A stretch of 64,000 nucleotides of DNA from NCBI RefSeq assembly GCF_012516315.1, contig NZ_CP051185.1:4221363-4285362 (forward strand), read 5' to 3'. Source of the DNA: Limnospira fusiformis SAG 85.79 (lineage in GTDB: Bacteria; Cyanobacteriota; Cyanobacteriia; Cyanobacteriales; Microcoleaceae). The stretch's first letter is position 1. Each line of letters opens with the position of its first letter. A model generated the notes under the pieces. The model saw nothing but the letters and a program-made list of their open reading frames with translations, was not told the DNA's origin and did no database searches. Position numbers and translations under genes: made by a program. Below are positions 55,500 to 64,000 of this stretch, one piece after another.

Positions 55500-55938
55500 C
55501 GGGGACTTGAACAGGTTTTCGCCAAAATGAGAATTGCTGCGGGGCTTGTATCCCATTAGCTTTGGTCAAAAGTAGGGTAAACTTAAATATTGTGATACTC
55601 CAGCGCTCCAGATAGCCCATTCCATTGTGATCGGGTCAGATGAATTGGTGCGGTGTGTGCTACCATGTTCAAGCGTAATTATAACCAGCGGGGACTGCTA
55701 TCGTCACATTTGGAGAAAATATTGGATAGTGGGGCTAGGCGGAATACTCACTATAAAAGGCTCGAACCCGATAAGCGGTGGTAATACACGAGCTTGTGGG
55801 AGAAGCCCGCACCATAATCTGGCATCAGTGTCGGGAGTACCTCACTAAAGGTCAGTCAACAACCCACTGTTAACATCGAAAACCAGAATATGATTAAACC
55901 TAGGAATAAAGCTTAAACAGCATCAGAGGATAATCACC
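55500..55938 (+). other. Region upstream of hmpF with a possible IS200/IS605 right-end (omega-RNA-like) remnant
   Basis: No tnpB or other gene is present. The segment from about 55740 to 55845 contains GCTTGTGGGAGAAGCCCGCA and CATCAGTGTCGGGAGTACC, ending CTCAC. From memory this resembles the 3' ends of cyanobacterial IS200/IS605-type elements, which fold into the TnpB guide-RNA scaffold. The hmpF leader follows. Recognition is from sequence feel only. Confidence 0.35.
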
Positions 55939-57690
55939 GTGCTTTATTTAGCGGAAGTACAAAAGCAGAAAAGTGGTTTTATAGGTGGCGGTCGGGCTGA
56001 ACTCAAGTTGCTGGTTTGTCAGCGGGGCGAGAACAATTGGAGCGCCGTACCGGGGGACGATCTGGTTCCGGCGGAGGATGCCAACAGCTATAAGGATGGC
56101 GCTCTAGTGTTAGTCGAACTCAATGCCAGCAAACAAGTTCAGCGCATCGAGGACGGCAAAAAACTGGTCAGAATTCTTGAAGATTTTTCCCGATTGCAAG
56201 ACAGATTCAAAAATCAACAAGAAGAAATCGAACAGTGGAAAGAATCCCTCACCTACCAAACTCAAGAACTAAATCGCCGAGAACAAGAACTAAATCGCCG
56301 AGAAATGGAAATGGAATCTCGGCGAGAACAGATGGATCATCTGGAAGCTGAACTCGATAAGCTCGAACAACAGCGACAGAGCCTGGAAAGGAGCAAACAA
56401 CAAGAGGAGAAACTGCGAGCTGAAATAGACAAGGCTCGCCACGAAGTTGAGAGTAGCCGATCGCAACTTGAAGAAGAAAAGCGATCGCTTGAGGAACAGC
56501 GGGCAGAACTGGAAACCCATAAAGGATTAAGCCCAGAAAAAGCCCAAGAAATGCAAGCACTTCTGGAGCTACTCTCAGGTGGTAACTCTATCGAGTCTCT
56601 CAGAGAATTGATAGAGCGAGCCCAAAACCAGATCAATGATGGCATCTCTGTAGGACAAACCTACCGTCAGCAAATGGAAGAACACCGCAACCGTGCTTCT
56701 GAGTTGCAGCAGGAGGTAGACCAAGTGACTACACTGCGCCATCAGTGGTCAGAATGGCATCAGTCCCACATCACGTTGTTAAATGATCGGGCACAACTGA
56801 ACTCCCGCCAAAATCTGTTGGAATTCAATGAACAACAAATTCAGCGATTAGAACAAAATATTGAATACCGACAGGCCCTGTTAGAGCAACTGCAACGTCT
56901 TTCTGAGTCGGTTGCTAGTCGTTCCACTTCTGGAGTTAAGGTAGATACGGCACCCTTGCAGAAAATGCCCATTGAACAACTACAGGCGGAAGTTCAACGC
57001 TTGCAGGAAGAATGGGATCGATGGTTCCGCATGGTTAAAGAACAAGAAGAGGAACTCAAATACAAACAAGAGGAAATTGAGGAACTTCAACAGGAAATTA
57101 ATCGGGCTTCTGGGAGCGTTCGCGCTCAGAAAGAATCGGATCTAGCCGATGAACAAGATGCCTATCAAATGCTGAATAAAACCCTAGAAGGACAGCGTCG
57201 GACTTTGGGGGAAAGGGAAGACCACATGAACCAGTATCAAGCGGTTTTGCTACAACGACAAGGTAGCGCCGGAACTGTTGATATGGGGGTTGCTCTTGGC
57301 TTTCCGTCAATTCTGGCTGCTATTGAAAAACAGCAGCAAGCCAGCCGAAGTGAACTTGAGCAGTTGCGCGATCGCACGGAACAATTAAAAACTGAAATTT
57401 CTAACACGGACGCGCAATTGTCCCAACAAGAAACTGAACAGGAACAGAAACGTCAGCAACTAGAAGCCCAAGAACAGAGTTGGATTAAACAAAAACAAAC
57501 GTTAGCTGAAATTCAAGGTCGCGCTAATCTCTATGAAGAATTACTACCATCCCTTGAGGAAAACTGGAATAATTTACAAGAGCAGATCGAATCGTTGTTA
57601 ACACAATTTAATCAAATTCAGGAACTCAGCCAACAGCAAACTCAAACACAAGGAGAACTTAGTCAACTAATATCTGGTCTGATTTCCTAA
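55939..57690 (+). CDS. hmpF: Pilus motility taxis protein HmpF
   Basis: 583 residues from a GTG at 55939 with an AGAGGA ribosome-binding site. A globular N-terminus ('MLYLAEVQKQKSGFIGGGRA', then 'ELKLLVCQRGENNWSAVPGD' and 'KDGALVLVELNASKQVQRI') precedes about 450 residues of coiled coil rich in E, Q, R and L ('REQELNRREMEMESRREQ'). Family knowledge: HmpF is a cyanobacterial coiled-coil protein that localises to cell poles with type IV pili and is required for gliding motility and phototaxis. It stands alone between intron fragments. Frames on the other strand are shadows of the heptad codons. Confidence 0.88.
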   Translation: MLYLAEVQKQKSGFIGGGRAELKLLVCQRGENNWSAVPGDDLVPAEDANSYKDGALVLVELNASKQVQRIEDGKKLVRILEDFSRLQDRFKNQQEEIEQWKESLTYQTQELNRREQELNRREMEMESRREQMDHLEAELDKLEQQRQSLERSKQQEEKLRAEIDKARHEVESSRSQLEEEKRSLEEQRAELETHKGLSPEKAQEMQALLELLSGGNSIESLRELIERAQNQINDGISVGQTYRQQMEEHRNRASELQQEVDQVTTLRHQWSEWHQSHITLLNDRAQLNSRQNLLEFNEQQIQRLEQNIEYRQALLEQLQRLSESVASRSTSGVKVDTAPLQKMPIEQLQAEVQRLQEEWDRWFRMVKEQEEELKYKQEEIEELQQEINRASGSVRAQKESDLADEQDAYQMLNKTLEGQRRTLGEREDHMNQYQAVLLQRQGSAGTVDMGVALGFPSILAAIEKQQQASRSELEQLRDRTEQLKTEISNTDAQLSQQETEQEQKRQQLEAQEQSWIKQKQTLAEIQGRANLYEELLPSLEENWNNLQEQIESLLTQFNQIQELSQQQTQTQGELSQLISGLIS

Positions 57691-57721
57691 ACTGAGGATG
57701 AAACCCAGAAACAAGTCATAA

Positions 57722-57917
57722 GTGCGAAACCTTCAGGCATGAAATAGGGTTGAAATACCTGAAATAGCCGCCTGGTGGGGGTTTCATCCCCTAGGCGGAA
57801 TACAAGGAACGCACTCCTGACCGACCCCATAACTGTTTATATGTCCCTAAGTTTTGTATCCCAAGATACCAAAATTAGGCAGGGAACCCAAGGTCAACAC
57901 GCTCTGTAACAAATCGG
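57722..57917 (+). mobile_element. Group II intron 5'-terminal fragment
   Basis: Starts GTGCGAAACC 32 bases after the hmpF stop and continues into domain I sequence shared with the other introns (CCCATAACTGTTTATATGTC). It breaks off near 57917. Confidence 0.8.
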
Positions 57918-58064
57918 GTAGGGGTCGAGAATGGAGTCACCTCCATCCCCTCCCATTCAAAACCGTGCTTGAGATTTTCACCTCACACGGCTCCTGGTGT
58001 GGATGCCCACATTGTCAGTGGCACAGCGATACCAACCGCTGCTTTGTCCTTCTTTGTTCAGAGC
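57918..58064 (-). mobile_element. Group II intron 3'-terminal fragment
   Basis: Minus strand domain V/VI (GAGCCGTGTGAGGTGAAAA) ending CGACCCCTAC at 57918. It abuts the plus-strand 5' fragment directly and is cut at 58064 by the IS630-derived element. Confidence 0.8.
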
Positions 58065-59103
58065 TATAGCACAAGACAGAAAAGTTAGGACGTATAGCAT
58101 TAGTCAAGGTGGTTAGGACGCAGCTTGGAGAACGGAATCCATGGCATCATGGAGAGAATCAAACTGCTCACGTGCAGTGGCGAATACGGGCTTTCAGCCA
58201 CGACCAACATTTCTCTATCTTGTTGAGGTCTGGCGAATAAGGCGAAAGATAGAGTAAACGGCATTGAGCTGCCTCCACCAGTTCAGCAATCCGTCCCCCT
58301 TTATGAAACGTTGCATTGTCCAATACTAGAGTCTGACCTGGCTTCAATGTTGGAATTAAGATGAACTCCAACCACAACTCAAACACTGTCCGATTACAAC
58401 AACCCTCAAAGCTAAAGGGAGCTAAGAGTTGTTGATGACACCATGCGGCTATCATACTTACCCTGCCCTGCCTCTTCCCTGATTTGAGTGCATGGAAGCG
58501 TTTTCCTTCCTCGCAGTAACCATAAGGGTAATCCGAGTCCTGACTATTCATGCCGGCTTCATCGAGGTAGACCACTTCTTGTGGCTCCATCTGTTCAATC
58601 TGAGCCATAAACTCCTCTCGCTGTTGCTTCCAACGTTCTTGGTAGCCGTAAGTTTTTTTCTGGTGCAGCCAATTTTCTTCAAGGCTCTGGATATGGTGCG
58701 AGGAGAGATGTCGTCATCCCAAAGTTCAGCCATTTGAGCTGCTGTTTTGTCGCCATGCTCTTGGGCAAAAGCCTTGAATTTTTGCCAGTCGGTAATTTTG
58801 TGGTTATTGCCAGGTCGGTGATGAGGTTTAGGGAGGAAGTCTCCGGTCTGTGCTTTTCTTTGCAGCCAGAGATTAATGGTGTTCCGGCTGACATGGAAAA
58901 CTTGACTGGCTTCTGTTTTGGGCATACCGTCTAGTTCAATGGCATCAATAACTTTTTGTCTGAGGTCGTAACTATAGGGGGCTGGCATTTTGGGTCTTCT
59001 TAGTCATCTCGTCCTCTCCATTATACGTCCTAAGTGTTCTGTCTTGTGCTATATGTAGATATCCTTGCCATTATACGTCCTAACTTTTCTGTCTTGTGCT
59101 ATA
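58065..59103. mobile_element. IS630-derived MITE (80 bp) interrupted by an IS630 copy
   Basis: 58065-58094 reads TATAGCACAAGACAGAAAAG and on, and 59054-59103 is its inverted counterpart. Without the IS at 58093-59053 these form an ~80-bp element made of two facing copies of the IS630 left end, with outer TA ends. It has no coding capacity and could only be moved by a full copy's transposase. Confidence 0.75.
58093..59053 (-). mobile_element. IS630-type insertion sequence, copy E, with degraded transposase
   Basis: About 961 bp on the minus strand. The transposase (58988-58168) is broken by a seven-A tract at about 58656-58662 (one fewer than in active copies) and by an extra base near 58172 that truncates the C-terminus after 'ARIRHC'. 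It is inserted inside the MITE at its TA. Confidence 0.9.
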
Positions 59104-60827
59104 ATTATTAATTATTAATTATTCATTGTAGGGGCGCGCCTCAGCCGTCAATTATCAATTCCCCACCCAGGTTTTGGTAAACCCGCCCCACCGTTTCCCC
59201 TGAGAAACCCGGTTTCTCAAAGAAACCGGGTTTCTTGACCACGATATGGGTGGTGCGTCAGATGAACCAAATTGGCCGTTGACCCGATAGGTTATCCCTC
59301 TGACGCACCCTACGAGGGTGATAATTATTAATTATTAATTGTAGGGGCGCGCCTCGGCCGTCAATTCTCAATTCCCCACCCAGGTTGTGGTAAACCCGCC
59401 CCACCGTTTCCCCTGAGAAACCCGGTTTCTCAAAGAAACCGGGTTTCTTGACCACGATATGGGTGGTGCGTCAGATGAACCAAATTGGCCGTTGACCCGA
59501 TAGGTTATCCCTCTGACGCACCCTACGAGGGTGATAATTATTAATTATTAATTATTAATTGTAGGGGCGCGCCTCGGCCGTCAATTCTCAATTCCCCACC
59601 CAGGTTGTGGTAAACCCGCCCCACCGTTTCCCCTGAGAAACCCGGTTTCTCAAAGAAACCGGGTTTCTTGACCACGATATGGGTGGTGCGTCAGATGAAC
59701 CAAATTGGCCGTTGACCCGATAGGTTATCCCTCTGACGCACCCTACGAGGGTGATAATTATTAATTATTAATTGTAGGGGCGCGCCTCGCCGTCAATTCT
59801 CAATCCCCACCCAGGTTGTGGTAAACCCGCCCCACCGTTTCCCCTGAGAAACCCGGTTTCTCTAAAGAAACCGGGTTTCTTGACCACGATATGGGTGGTG
59901 CGTCAGATGAACCAAATTGGCCGTTGACCCGATAGGTTATCCCTCTGACGCACCCTACGAGGGTGATAATTATTAATTATTAATTATTAATTGTAGGGGC
60001 GCGCCTCGGCCGTCAATTCTCAATTCCCCACCCAGGTTGTGGTAAACCCGCCCCACCGTTTCCCCTGAGAAACCCGGTTTCTCAAAGAAACCGGGTTTCT
60101 TGACCACGATATGGGTGGTGCGTCAGATGAACCAAATTGGCCGTTGACCCGATAGGTTATCCCTCTGACGCACCCTACGAGGGTGATAATTATTAATTAT
60201 TAATTGTAGGGGCGCGCCTCGGCCGTCAATTCTCAATTCCCCACCCAGGTTGTGGTAAACCCGCCCCATCGTTTCCCCTGAGAAACCCGGTTTCTCAAAG
60301 AAACCGGGTTTCTTGACCACGATATGGGTGGTGCGTCAGATGAACCAAATTGGCCGTTGACCCGATAGGTTATCCCTCTGACGCACCCTACGAGGGTGAT
60401 AATTATTAATTATTAATTATTAATTGTAGGGGCGCGCCTCGGCCGTCAATTCTCAATTCCCCACCCAGGTTGTGGTAAACCCGCCCCACCGTTTCCCCTG
60501 AGAAACCCGGTTTCTCAAAGAAACCGGGTTTCTTGACCACGATATGGGTGGTGCGTCAGATGAACCAAATTGGCCGTTGACCCGATAGGTTATCCCTCTG
60601 ACGCACCCTACGAGGGTGATAATTATTAATTATTAATTGTAGGGGCGCGCCTCGGCCGTCAATTCTCAATTCCCCACCCAGGTTGTGGTAAACCCGCCCC
60701 ACCGTTTCCCCTGAGAAACCCGGTTTCTCAAAGAAACCGGGTTTCTTGACCACGATATGGGGGTGGTGCGTCAGATGAACCAAATTGGCCGTTGACCCGA
60801 TAGGTTATCCCTCTGACGCACCCTACG
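59104..60827. repeat. Tandem array of 8 diverged 208-type repeats, inverted orientation
   Basis: The marker GTAGGGGCGCGCC starts at 59128, 59341, 59561, 59774, 59993, 60206, 60426 and 60639, giving spacings 213, 220, 213, 219, 213, 220, 213. The unit is the reverse complement of the 7978-10868 unit with an extra GAAACCGGGTTTC stem and GGCGCGCC in place of the CCCGCCCC arm. Spacing alternates because alternate linkers have one more ATTATTA motif. The left-most copy keeps several variants typical of the other array. Short frames (about 65 aa) repeated in the units are not genes. Confidence 0.93.
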
Positions 60828-60884
60828 GACTAGAATGATGATTCGGTTATTATCTGTATTTGGTAGTCTGAACCACCCCGGTAT

Positions 60885-61847
60885 ATGAAAAAAGCGCTAA
60901 TTTGTGGAATATCTGGACAGGATGGAGCCTATTTAGCATCACTGCTGTTAGATCAAGGTTATGCGGTATATGGTACTTCCCGTGATGCACAGATGTCATC
61001 ATTTCGGAACTTGAAAAGGTTGGGAATTTATGACCGAGTGAAATTATATTCCATGTCTCTCACCGACTTTCGTAGTGTTCTTCAAGTTTTGACCCAGGTT
61101 GAACCACAGGAAGTCTATAACTTGGCGGGTCAGAGTTCCGTGGGTCTATCCTTTGACCAACCTGTGGAAACCCTCGATAGTATCGCTGGGGGAACCCTCA
61201 ACCTCTTAGAAGCGATCCGATTTACTGGCGCACCTATTAAACTCTATAATGCTGGGTCTAGTGAGTGTTTTGGTGATACCTACGGCGAACCTGCGGATGA
61301 AAATACCCCCTTTCGTCCTCGCAGTCCCTACGCGGTCGCTAAGTCCGCCGCCTTTTGGGAAGTCGCTAACTATCGCGAAGCCTATGGTTTATTTGCTTGT
61401 TCTGGAATACTATTTAACCATGAGTCCCCCCTGAGACCCTCCCGGTTTGTGACTCAGAAAATTATTCATGGAGCCTGTGCGATCGCCTCTGGAAATCAGG
61501 ATAAACTATATTTGGGTAGAATCTCCGTGCAGCGAGATTGGGGTTGGGCTCCTGAGTATGTCGAGGCCATGTATTTGATGCTTCAGCAGCCACAAGCTGA
61601 TGATTATGCGATCGCTACCGGGGAAACTTACTCTCTTGAGGATTTTGTCAAAACTGCTTTTGATTGTGTCGGTCTAAACTGGGAAGATTTTGTCGAAACT
61701 GACCAAAGCCTCTACCGTCCTACAGATATCGCTGTCGGTCGCGCCTCCCCCGCTAAGGCTAAACATAAGTTAGGATGGGAGGCTCAGGTTAAAATGCCTG
61801 ATATAGTCAAAATGATGGTGCAAGCGCAACAGGAGCGATCGCCATAA
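60885..61847 (+). CDS. gmd: GDP-mannose 4,6-dehydratase
   Basis: 320 residues, an extended SDR enzyme. 'KKALICGISGQDGAYLASLL' is the NADP-binding GxxGxxG, followed by 'DFRSVLQVLTQVEPQEVYNL', the catalytic 'NAGSSECFGDTYGEPADENT' and 'PFRPRSPYAVAKSAAFWEVA' (YxxxK), then 'FACSGILFNHESPLRPSRFV' and 'QRDWGWAPEYVEAMYLML'. It converts GDP-mannose to GDP-4-dehydro-6-deoxymannose, precursor of fucose and rhamnose-type sugars for surface glycans. It starts about 60 bases after the repeat array. Confidence 0.93.
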   Translation: MKKALICGISGQDGAYLASLLLDQGYAVYGTSRDAQMSSFRNLKRLGIYDRVKLYSMSLTDFRSVLQVLTQVEPQEVYNLAGQSSVGLSFDQPVETLDSIAGGTLNLLEAIRFTGAPIKLYNAGSSECFGDTYGEPADENTPFRPRSPYAVAKSAAFWEVANYREAYGLFACSGILFNHESPLRPSRFVTQKIIHGACAIASGNQDKLYLGRISVQRDWGWAPEYVEAMYLMLQQPQADDYAIATGETYSLEDFVKTAFDCVGLNWEDFVETDQSLYRPTDIAVGRASPAKAKHKLGWEAQVKMPDIVKMMVQAQQERSP

Positions 61848-61853
61848 TACCTA

Positions 61854-61882
61854 CATAGATATGATATAATATCATAGTCTAT
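61854..61882. repeat. AT-rich hairpin between gmd and the next gene
   Basis: An imperfect palindrome around CATAGATATGATAT/ATATCATAGTCTATG. It has no T-tract; it may be a weak terminator or an RNA element. Confidence 0.4.
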
Positions 61883-61917
61883 GCTGACAACTCTGATTTT
61901 TGATTAATTATTTACTA

Positions 61918-62448
61918 ATGGCTAAAAACAAAGAAGTTCACATTCTGGAAGTTGTCTTAGTCCCTAAAGAGGACTGTGAGTCCCTGCTGGATTTTAAGAT
62001 TGATAGACCCCAAGCCGAAGCTAAACTTAACTCTGCGGAAATTGAATTTTCCGGTTGGGTATTGGGTAAAACTTTACCCGCTATTGCTGTGGAAATCCTA
62101 CAGGGGGAAAAGATTGTTAAAACTATTTCCGTTAGTGATTCTCGTCCTGATGTCGCCAAGGTTTACCCCGACGCACCAAGCGCCAGTATTAGTGGCTTTA
62201 AAGAAATTATTGATTTGGGGGAATTTTCTGGGGAAAATGAACTCACTGTACAGGCTATTTTGCGGGATGATAGTATTGTTACTATCGGACAGGTACGATT
62301 CCAAACTCCTGAATCGGCTCAAGTTTCCGAATCCCCAACTGTGATATCATCTGAAAAGCTGGAACGTGCTAGGGCGGATTTAGAGCGATCGCGTCAATTT
62401 TTGGAACAGGTAAAAGCCGACTTAGCCAAATACGAAGTTAACCCATAA
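61918..62448 (+). CDS. Beta-sandwich-domain protein of unknown function, near gmd
   Basis: 176 residues from the ATG at 61918; a TTG at 61900 also opens the frame. The middle part, 'AEIEFSGWVLGKTLPAIAVE', 'SVSDSRPDVAKVYPDAP' and 'ISGFKEIIDLGEFSGENELT', follows the pattern 'GWVL...RPDV...P...GF' that I associate with beta-sandwich modules in cyanobacterial glycosyltransferases, methyltransferases and sulfotransferases. The C-terminal 35 residues form a short coiled coil ('KLERARADLERSRQFLEQVK'). No catalytic motif is seen. Position after gmd suggests an accessory role in the same glycan pathway (inference). Confidence 0.65.
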   Translation: MAKNKEVHILEVVLVPKEDCESLLDFKIDRPQAEAKLNSAEIEFSGWVLGKTLPAIAVEILQGEKIVKTISVSDSRPDVAKVYPDAPSASISGFKEIIDLGEFSGENELTVQAILRDDSIVTIGQVRFQTPESAQVSESPTVISSEKLERARADLERSRQFLEQVKADLAKYEVNP

Positions 62449-62572
62449 CCGCAGCTATATGGTCATCCCGCCGCTGGGAAACCCCTAGGAACCCGGACAG
62501 TTGGTTGATTAACCCCACCCACATCAACCTATGTTGGGTTCCACTTCCTTTCAACCCACCAACCCAGGAGAA

Positions 62573-62959
62573 TTAGAATTGTATGTGGTCGCCATATTGG
62601 GCGCGCAAACCCTCCCAGGCTTCTACCTGTCCTGGTTCATATTCTCCGGGTTTTCCCCATTGTAAAAAAGCACTTAAAGCTGGTTGATTTTCAGCATCTA
62701 AAAACCGAATCGCATAGGTAGTAAAATTCCCGCGCTTCGCTTCTCCCGTCTCAAATTTAACCGCTTTAATTTGGTCAATATTTAGGTGGAATTCAAACAA
62801 ATCGCTGTGCATATTAGCATACATTCCTTTCGGAAGTTCTGCATAAAATAGCTTTTGAATTTTCCCCTTAACTTCCAGAACAGCAGCACTACTGGTCACA
62901 ATTAAGCGCAAAGTTCCCAAACTTTCGCAAGACTCTAACAACTCTTTTAAATCAGCCAT
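62573..62959 (-). CDS. ChuX/HutX-like heme-utilisation family protein
   Basis: 128 residues. The sequence 'GTLRLIVTSSAAVLEVKGKI', 'YANMHSDLFEFHLNIDQIKA', 'YAIRFLDAENQPALSAFLQW' and 'QVEAWEGLRAQYGD' follows the ChuX/HutX pattern of a beta-sheet core with an 'FFDAEG...QV..F..LR' tail. Family members bind heme or related compounds. It is encoded just downstream of phoH on the same strand with a 37-base gap, but no heme-transport genes are nearby. Assignment is by pattern only. Confidence 0.6.
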   Translation of the reverse strand: MADLKELLESCESLGTLRLIVTSSAAVLEVKGKIQKLFYAELPKGMYANMHSDLFEFHLNIDQIKAVKFETGEAKRGNFTTYAIRFLDAENQPALSAFLQWGKPGEYEPGQVEAWEGLRAQYGDHIQF

Positions 62960-62996
62960 AGTTATTCTCAGCTATTACCTATCCAGTAATAGTCAT

Positions 62997-63950
62997 TTAT
63001 TTTTCATGTCGTTCATAGGCGGCGACAATGCGCTGAACCAGAGGATTCCGCACCACATCCGCCTGAGAAAACTCACAGAAAGCTATCCCTTCAATATTTT
63101 GCAGAATCTTGAGGGCAACTGTCAACCCCGAAGATTGATTTAGTGGTAGATCCGTCTGGGTAATATCACCCGTTACCACCATGCGCGATCGCGACCCTAA
63201 ACGAGTCAGCACCATTTTCATTTGTCCGGGAGTCGTATTTTGCGCCTCATCAAGGATGATAAAGGAATTATTGAGAGTGCGTCCCCGCATATAAGCAATA
63301 GGCGCAACTTCAATCACTCCCCTTTCCATCAAATTAGCTGCTTTTTCTGGGTCTACCAACTCATAAATCGCATCATAAAGAGGTCGCAAATAGGGATTAA
63401 CCTTTTGCTGCAAATCTCCCGGAAGGAAGCCTAGACGTTCCCCCGCTTCCACCGCTGGACGGGTAAGAATTAACCTTTCGTATTGGTCAGAAAGTAACGC
63501 CTGAAGCGCGATAATTGCTGCTAGATAAGTTTTACCAGTTCCCGCTGGTCCAATGCAAAAAGTTAAATCATGGGTGCGGATAGCTTGGATATATTGTCGC
63601 TGACGGAAAGTTTTAGCGCGTATATCCTGACCTCGGCGAGTTCTCGCTAAAACATCCTGCTGAAGTTCCCGCAGATTAGCTTCTTGGTGGGTATTAATAG
63701 CATGACGTGCGGTTAGAATATCGGGGTCTGTGATAGTTTTACCATTTTCCCAAAAAGGTTTGAGGGATTCTATCAAAACTCGGCACAATTCTACCTGTTT
63801 AGTCGTACCACTAATCAGCAAATCTTGACCCCGCAAAACTATCTGAGTTCCAGTTTGTTTAGACAGGGTTTTGAGATTATCTTCTTGATAACCCCCTAAA
63901 GCGATCGCACTTTCGATAGTAGGTAACTGAATCGTCAGTCGCTCAGTCAT
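62997..63950 (-). CDS. phoH: PhoH family ATPase
   Basis: 317 residues. An N-terminal KH-like region ('LKTLSKQTGTQIVLRG') leads to the PhoH P-loop domain: Walker A 'CIGPAGTGKTYLAAIIALQA', 'LILTRPAVEAGERLGFLPGD', Walker B 'FIILDEAQNTTPGQMKMVLT' and 'RMVVTGDITQTDLPLNQSSG'. PhoH proteins are RNA-associated ATPases, often phosphate-starvation inducible and involved in rRNA maturation. The ATG at 63948-63950 opens the frame ('MTERLTIQLPTIES'). Confidence 0.93.
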   Translation of the reverse strand: MTERLTIQLPTIESAIALGGYQEDNLKTLSKQTGTQIVLRGQDLLISGTTKQVELCRVLIESLKPFWENGKTITDPDILTARHAINTHQEANLRELQQDVLARTRRGQDIRAKTFRQRQYIQAIRTHDLTFCIGPAGTGKTYLAAIIALQALLSDQYERLILTRPAVEAGERLGFLPGDLQQKVNPYLRPLYDAIYELVDPEKAANLMERGVIEVAPIAYMRGRTLNNSFIILDEAQNTTPGQMKMVLTRLGSRSRMVVTGDITQTDLPLNQSSGLTVALKILQNIEGIAFCEFSQADVVRNPLVQRIVAAYERHEK

Positions 63951-64000
63951 TCACGTAAAACTCCTGGGAGGGTTGGAAGCTCCGTGATTTATCGCGGAGA

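Noticed and set aside
57098-57310. Minus-strand frames within hmpF
   Set aside because: Shadows of coiled-coil heptad codons; hmpF is clearly the coding strand.
59258-60783. Repeated 65-75-residue frames ('MVKKPGFFEKPGFSGET...') as a protein family
   Set aside because: They are translations of the tandem repeat, recur only because the DNA repeats, and have no ribosome-binding site.

Overview
The window looks like chromosome of a filamentous, non-heterocystous cyanobacterium, most likely Arthrospira/Limnospira-like. This is an inference from three things: very frequent HIP1 octamers (GCGATCGC) in and between genes, the pilus-motility gene hmpF and other typically cyanobacterial genes, and a heavy load of group II introns and IS630-type elements. 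No database search was possible; all names rest on motifs and family knowledge.

Layout. 1-4.9 kb: a Uma2-type protein (cut by the window edge), rph, an SLH-domain/phosphodiester-glycosidase-like protein and a small ORF. 4.9-8 kb: a truncated group II intron carrying a second, ORF-less intron and cut by an IS630 copy. 8-10.9 kb: fourteen tandem copies of a 208-bp hairpin-rich repeat. 10.9-29 kb: a cell-surface glycan-type region. It holds a three-catalytic-domain glycosyltransferase, five consecutive TPR proteins sharing a related N-terminal scaffold but carrying different C-terminal enzymes (sulfotransferase, GT61-like, methyltransferase, sulfotransferase, sulfotransferase), a membrane kinase-like protein and a GT4 enzyme. 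29-34.7 kb: a RusA-fusion protein, an MscS-type channel, purB, a VanX-type dipeptidase and a small membrane protein. 34.9-39.4 kb: an IS630 copy, tRNA-His, and a decayed integrative element bounded by a 23-bp direct repeat of the tRNA 3' end. 39.5-45.4 kb: hypB, hypA, gap, pfkA, a cyclic-nucleotide-binding protein and tal.

45.4-55.5 kb is an intron/IS graveyard. A twintron lies directly before the tal ribosome-binding site. A convergent composite intron contains two further nested introns, an IS1 element, an IS630 copy and a palindromic repeat inside one reverse-transcriptase gene. hmpF follows, then more intron debris, an IS630-derived MITE containing an IS630 copy, and eight copies of a diverged form of the 208-bp repeat in opposite orientation, with alternating 213/220-bp spacing. 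The window ends with gmd, a beta-sandwich-type protein, a ChuX/HutX-like protein and phoH.

Working together: the glycosyltransferases, TPR-sulfotransferases, TPR-methyltransferase, gmd (GDP-mannose to GDP-4-keto-6-deoxymannose) and the beta-sandwich protein would fit synthesis and sulfation/methylation of an extracellular polysaccharide. gap, pfkA and tal are central carbon genes. The most unusual features are the modular TPR-enzyme paralog array, the nested introns, and the loss of the EF-hand tail of transaldolase by in-frame stops.
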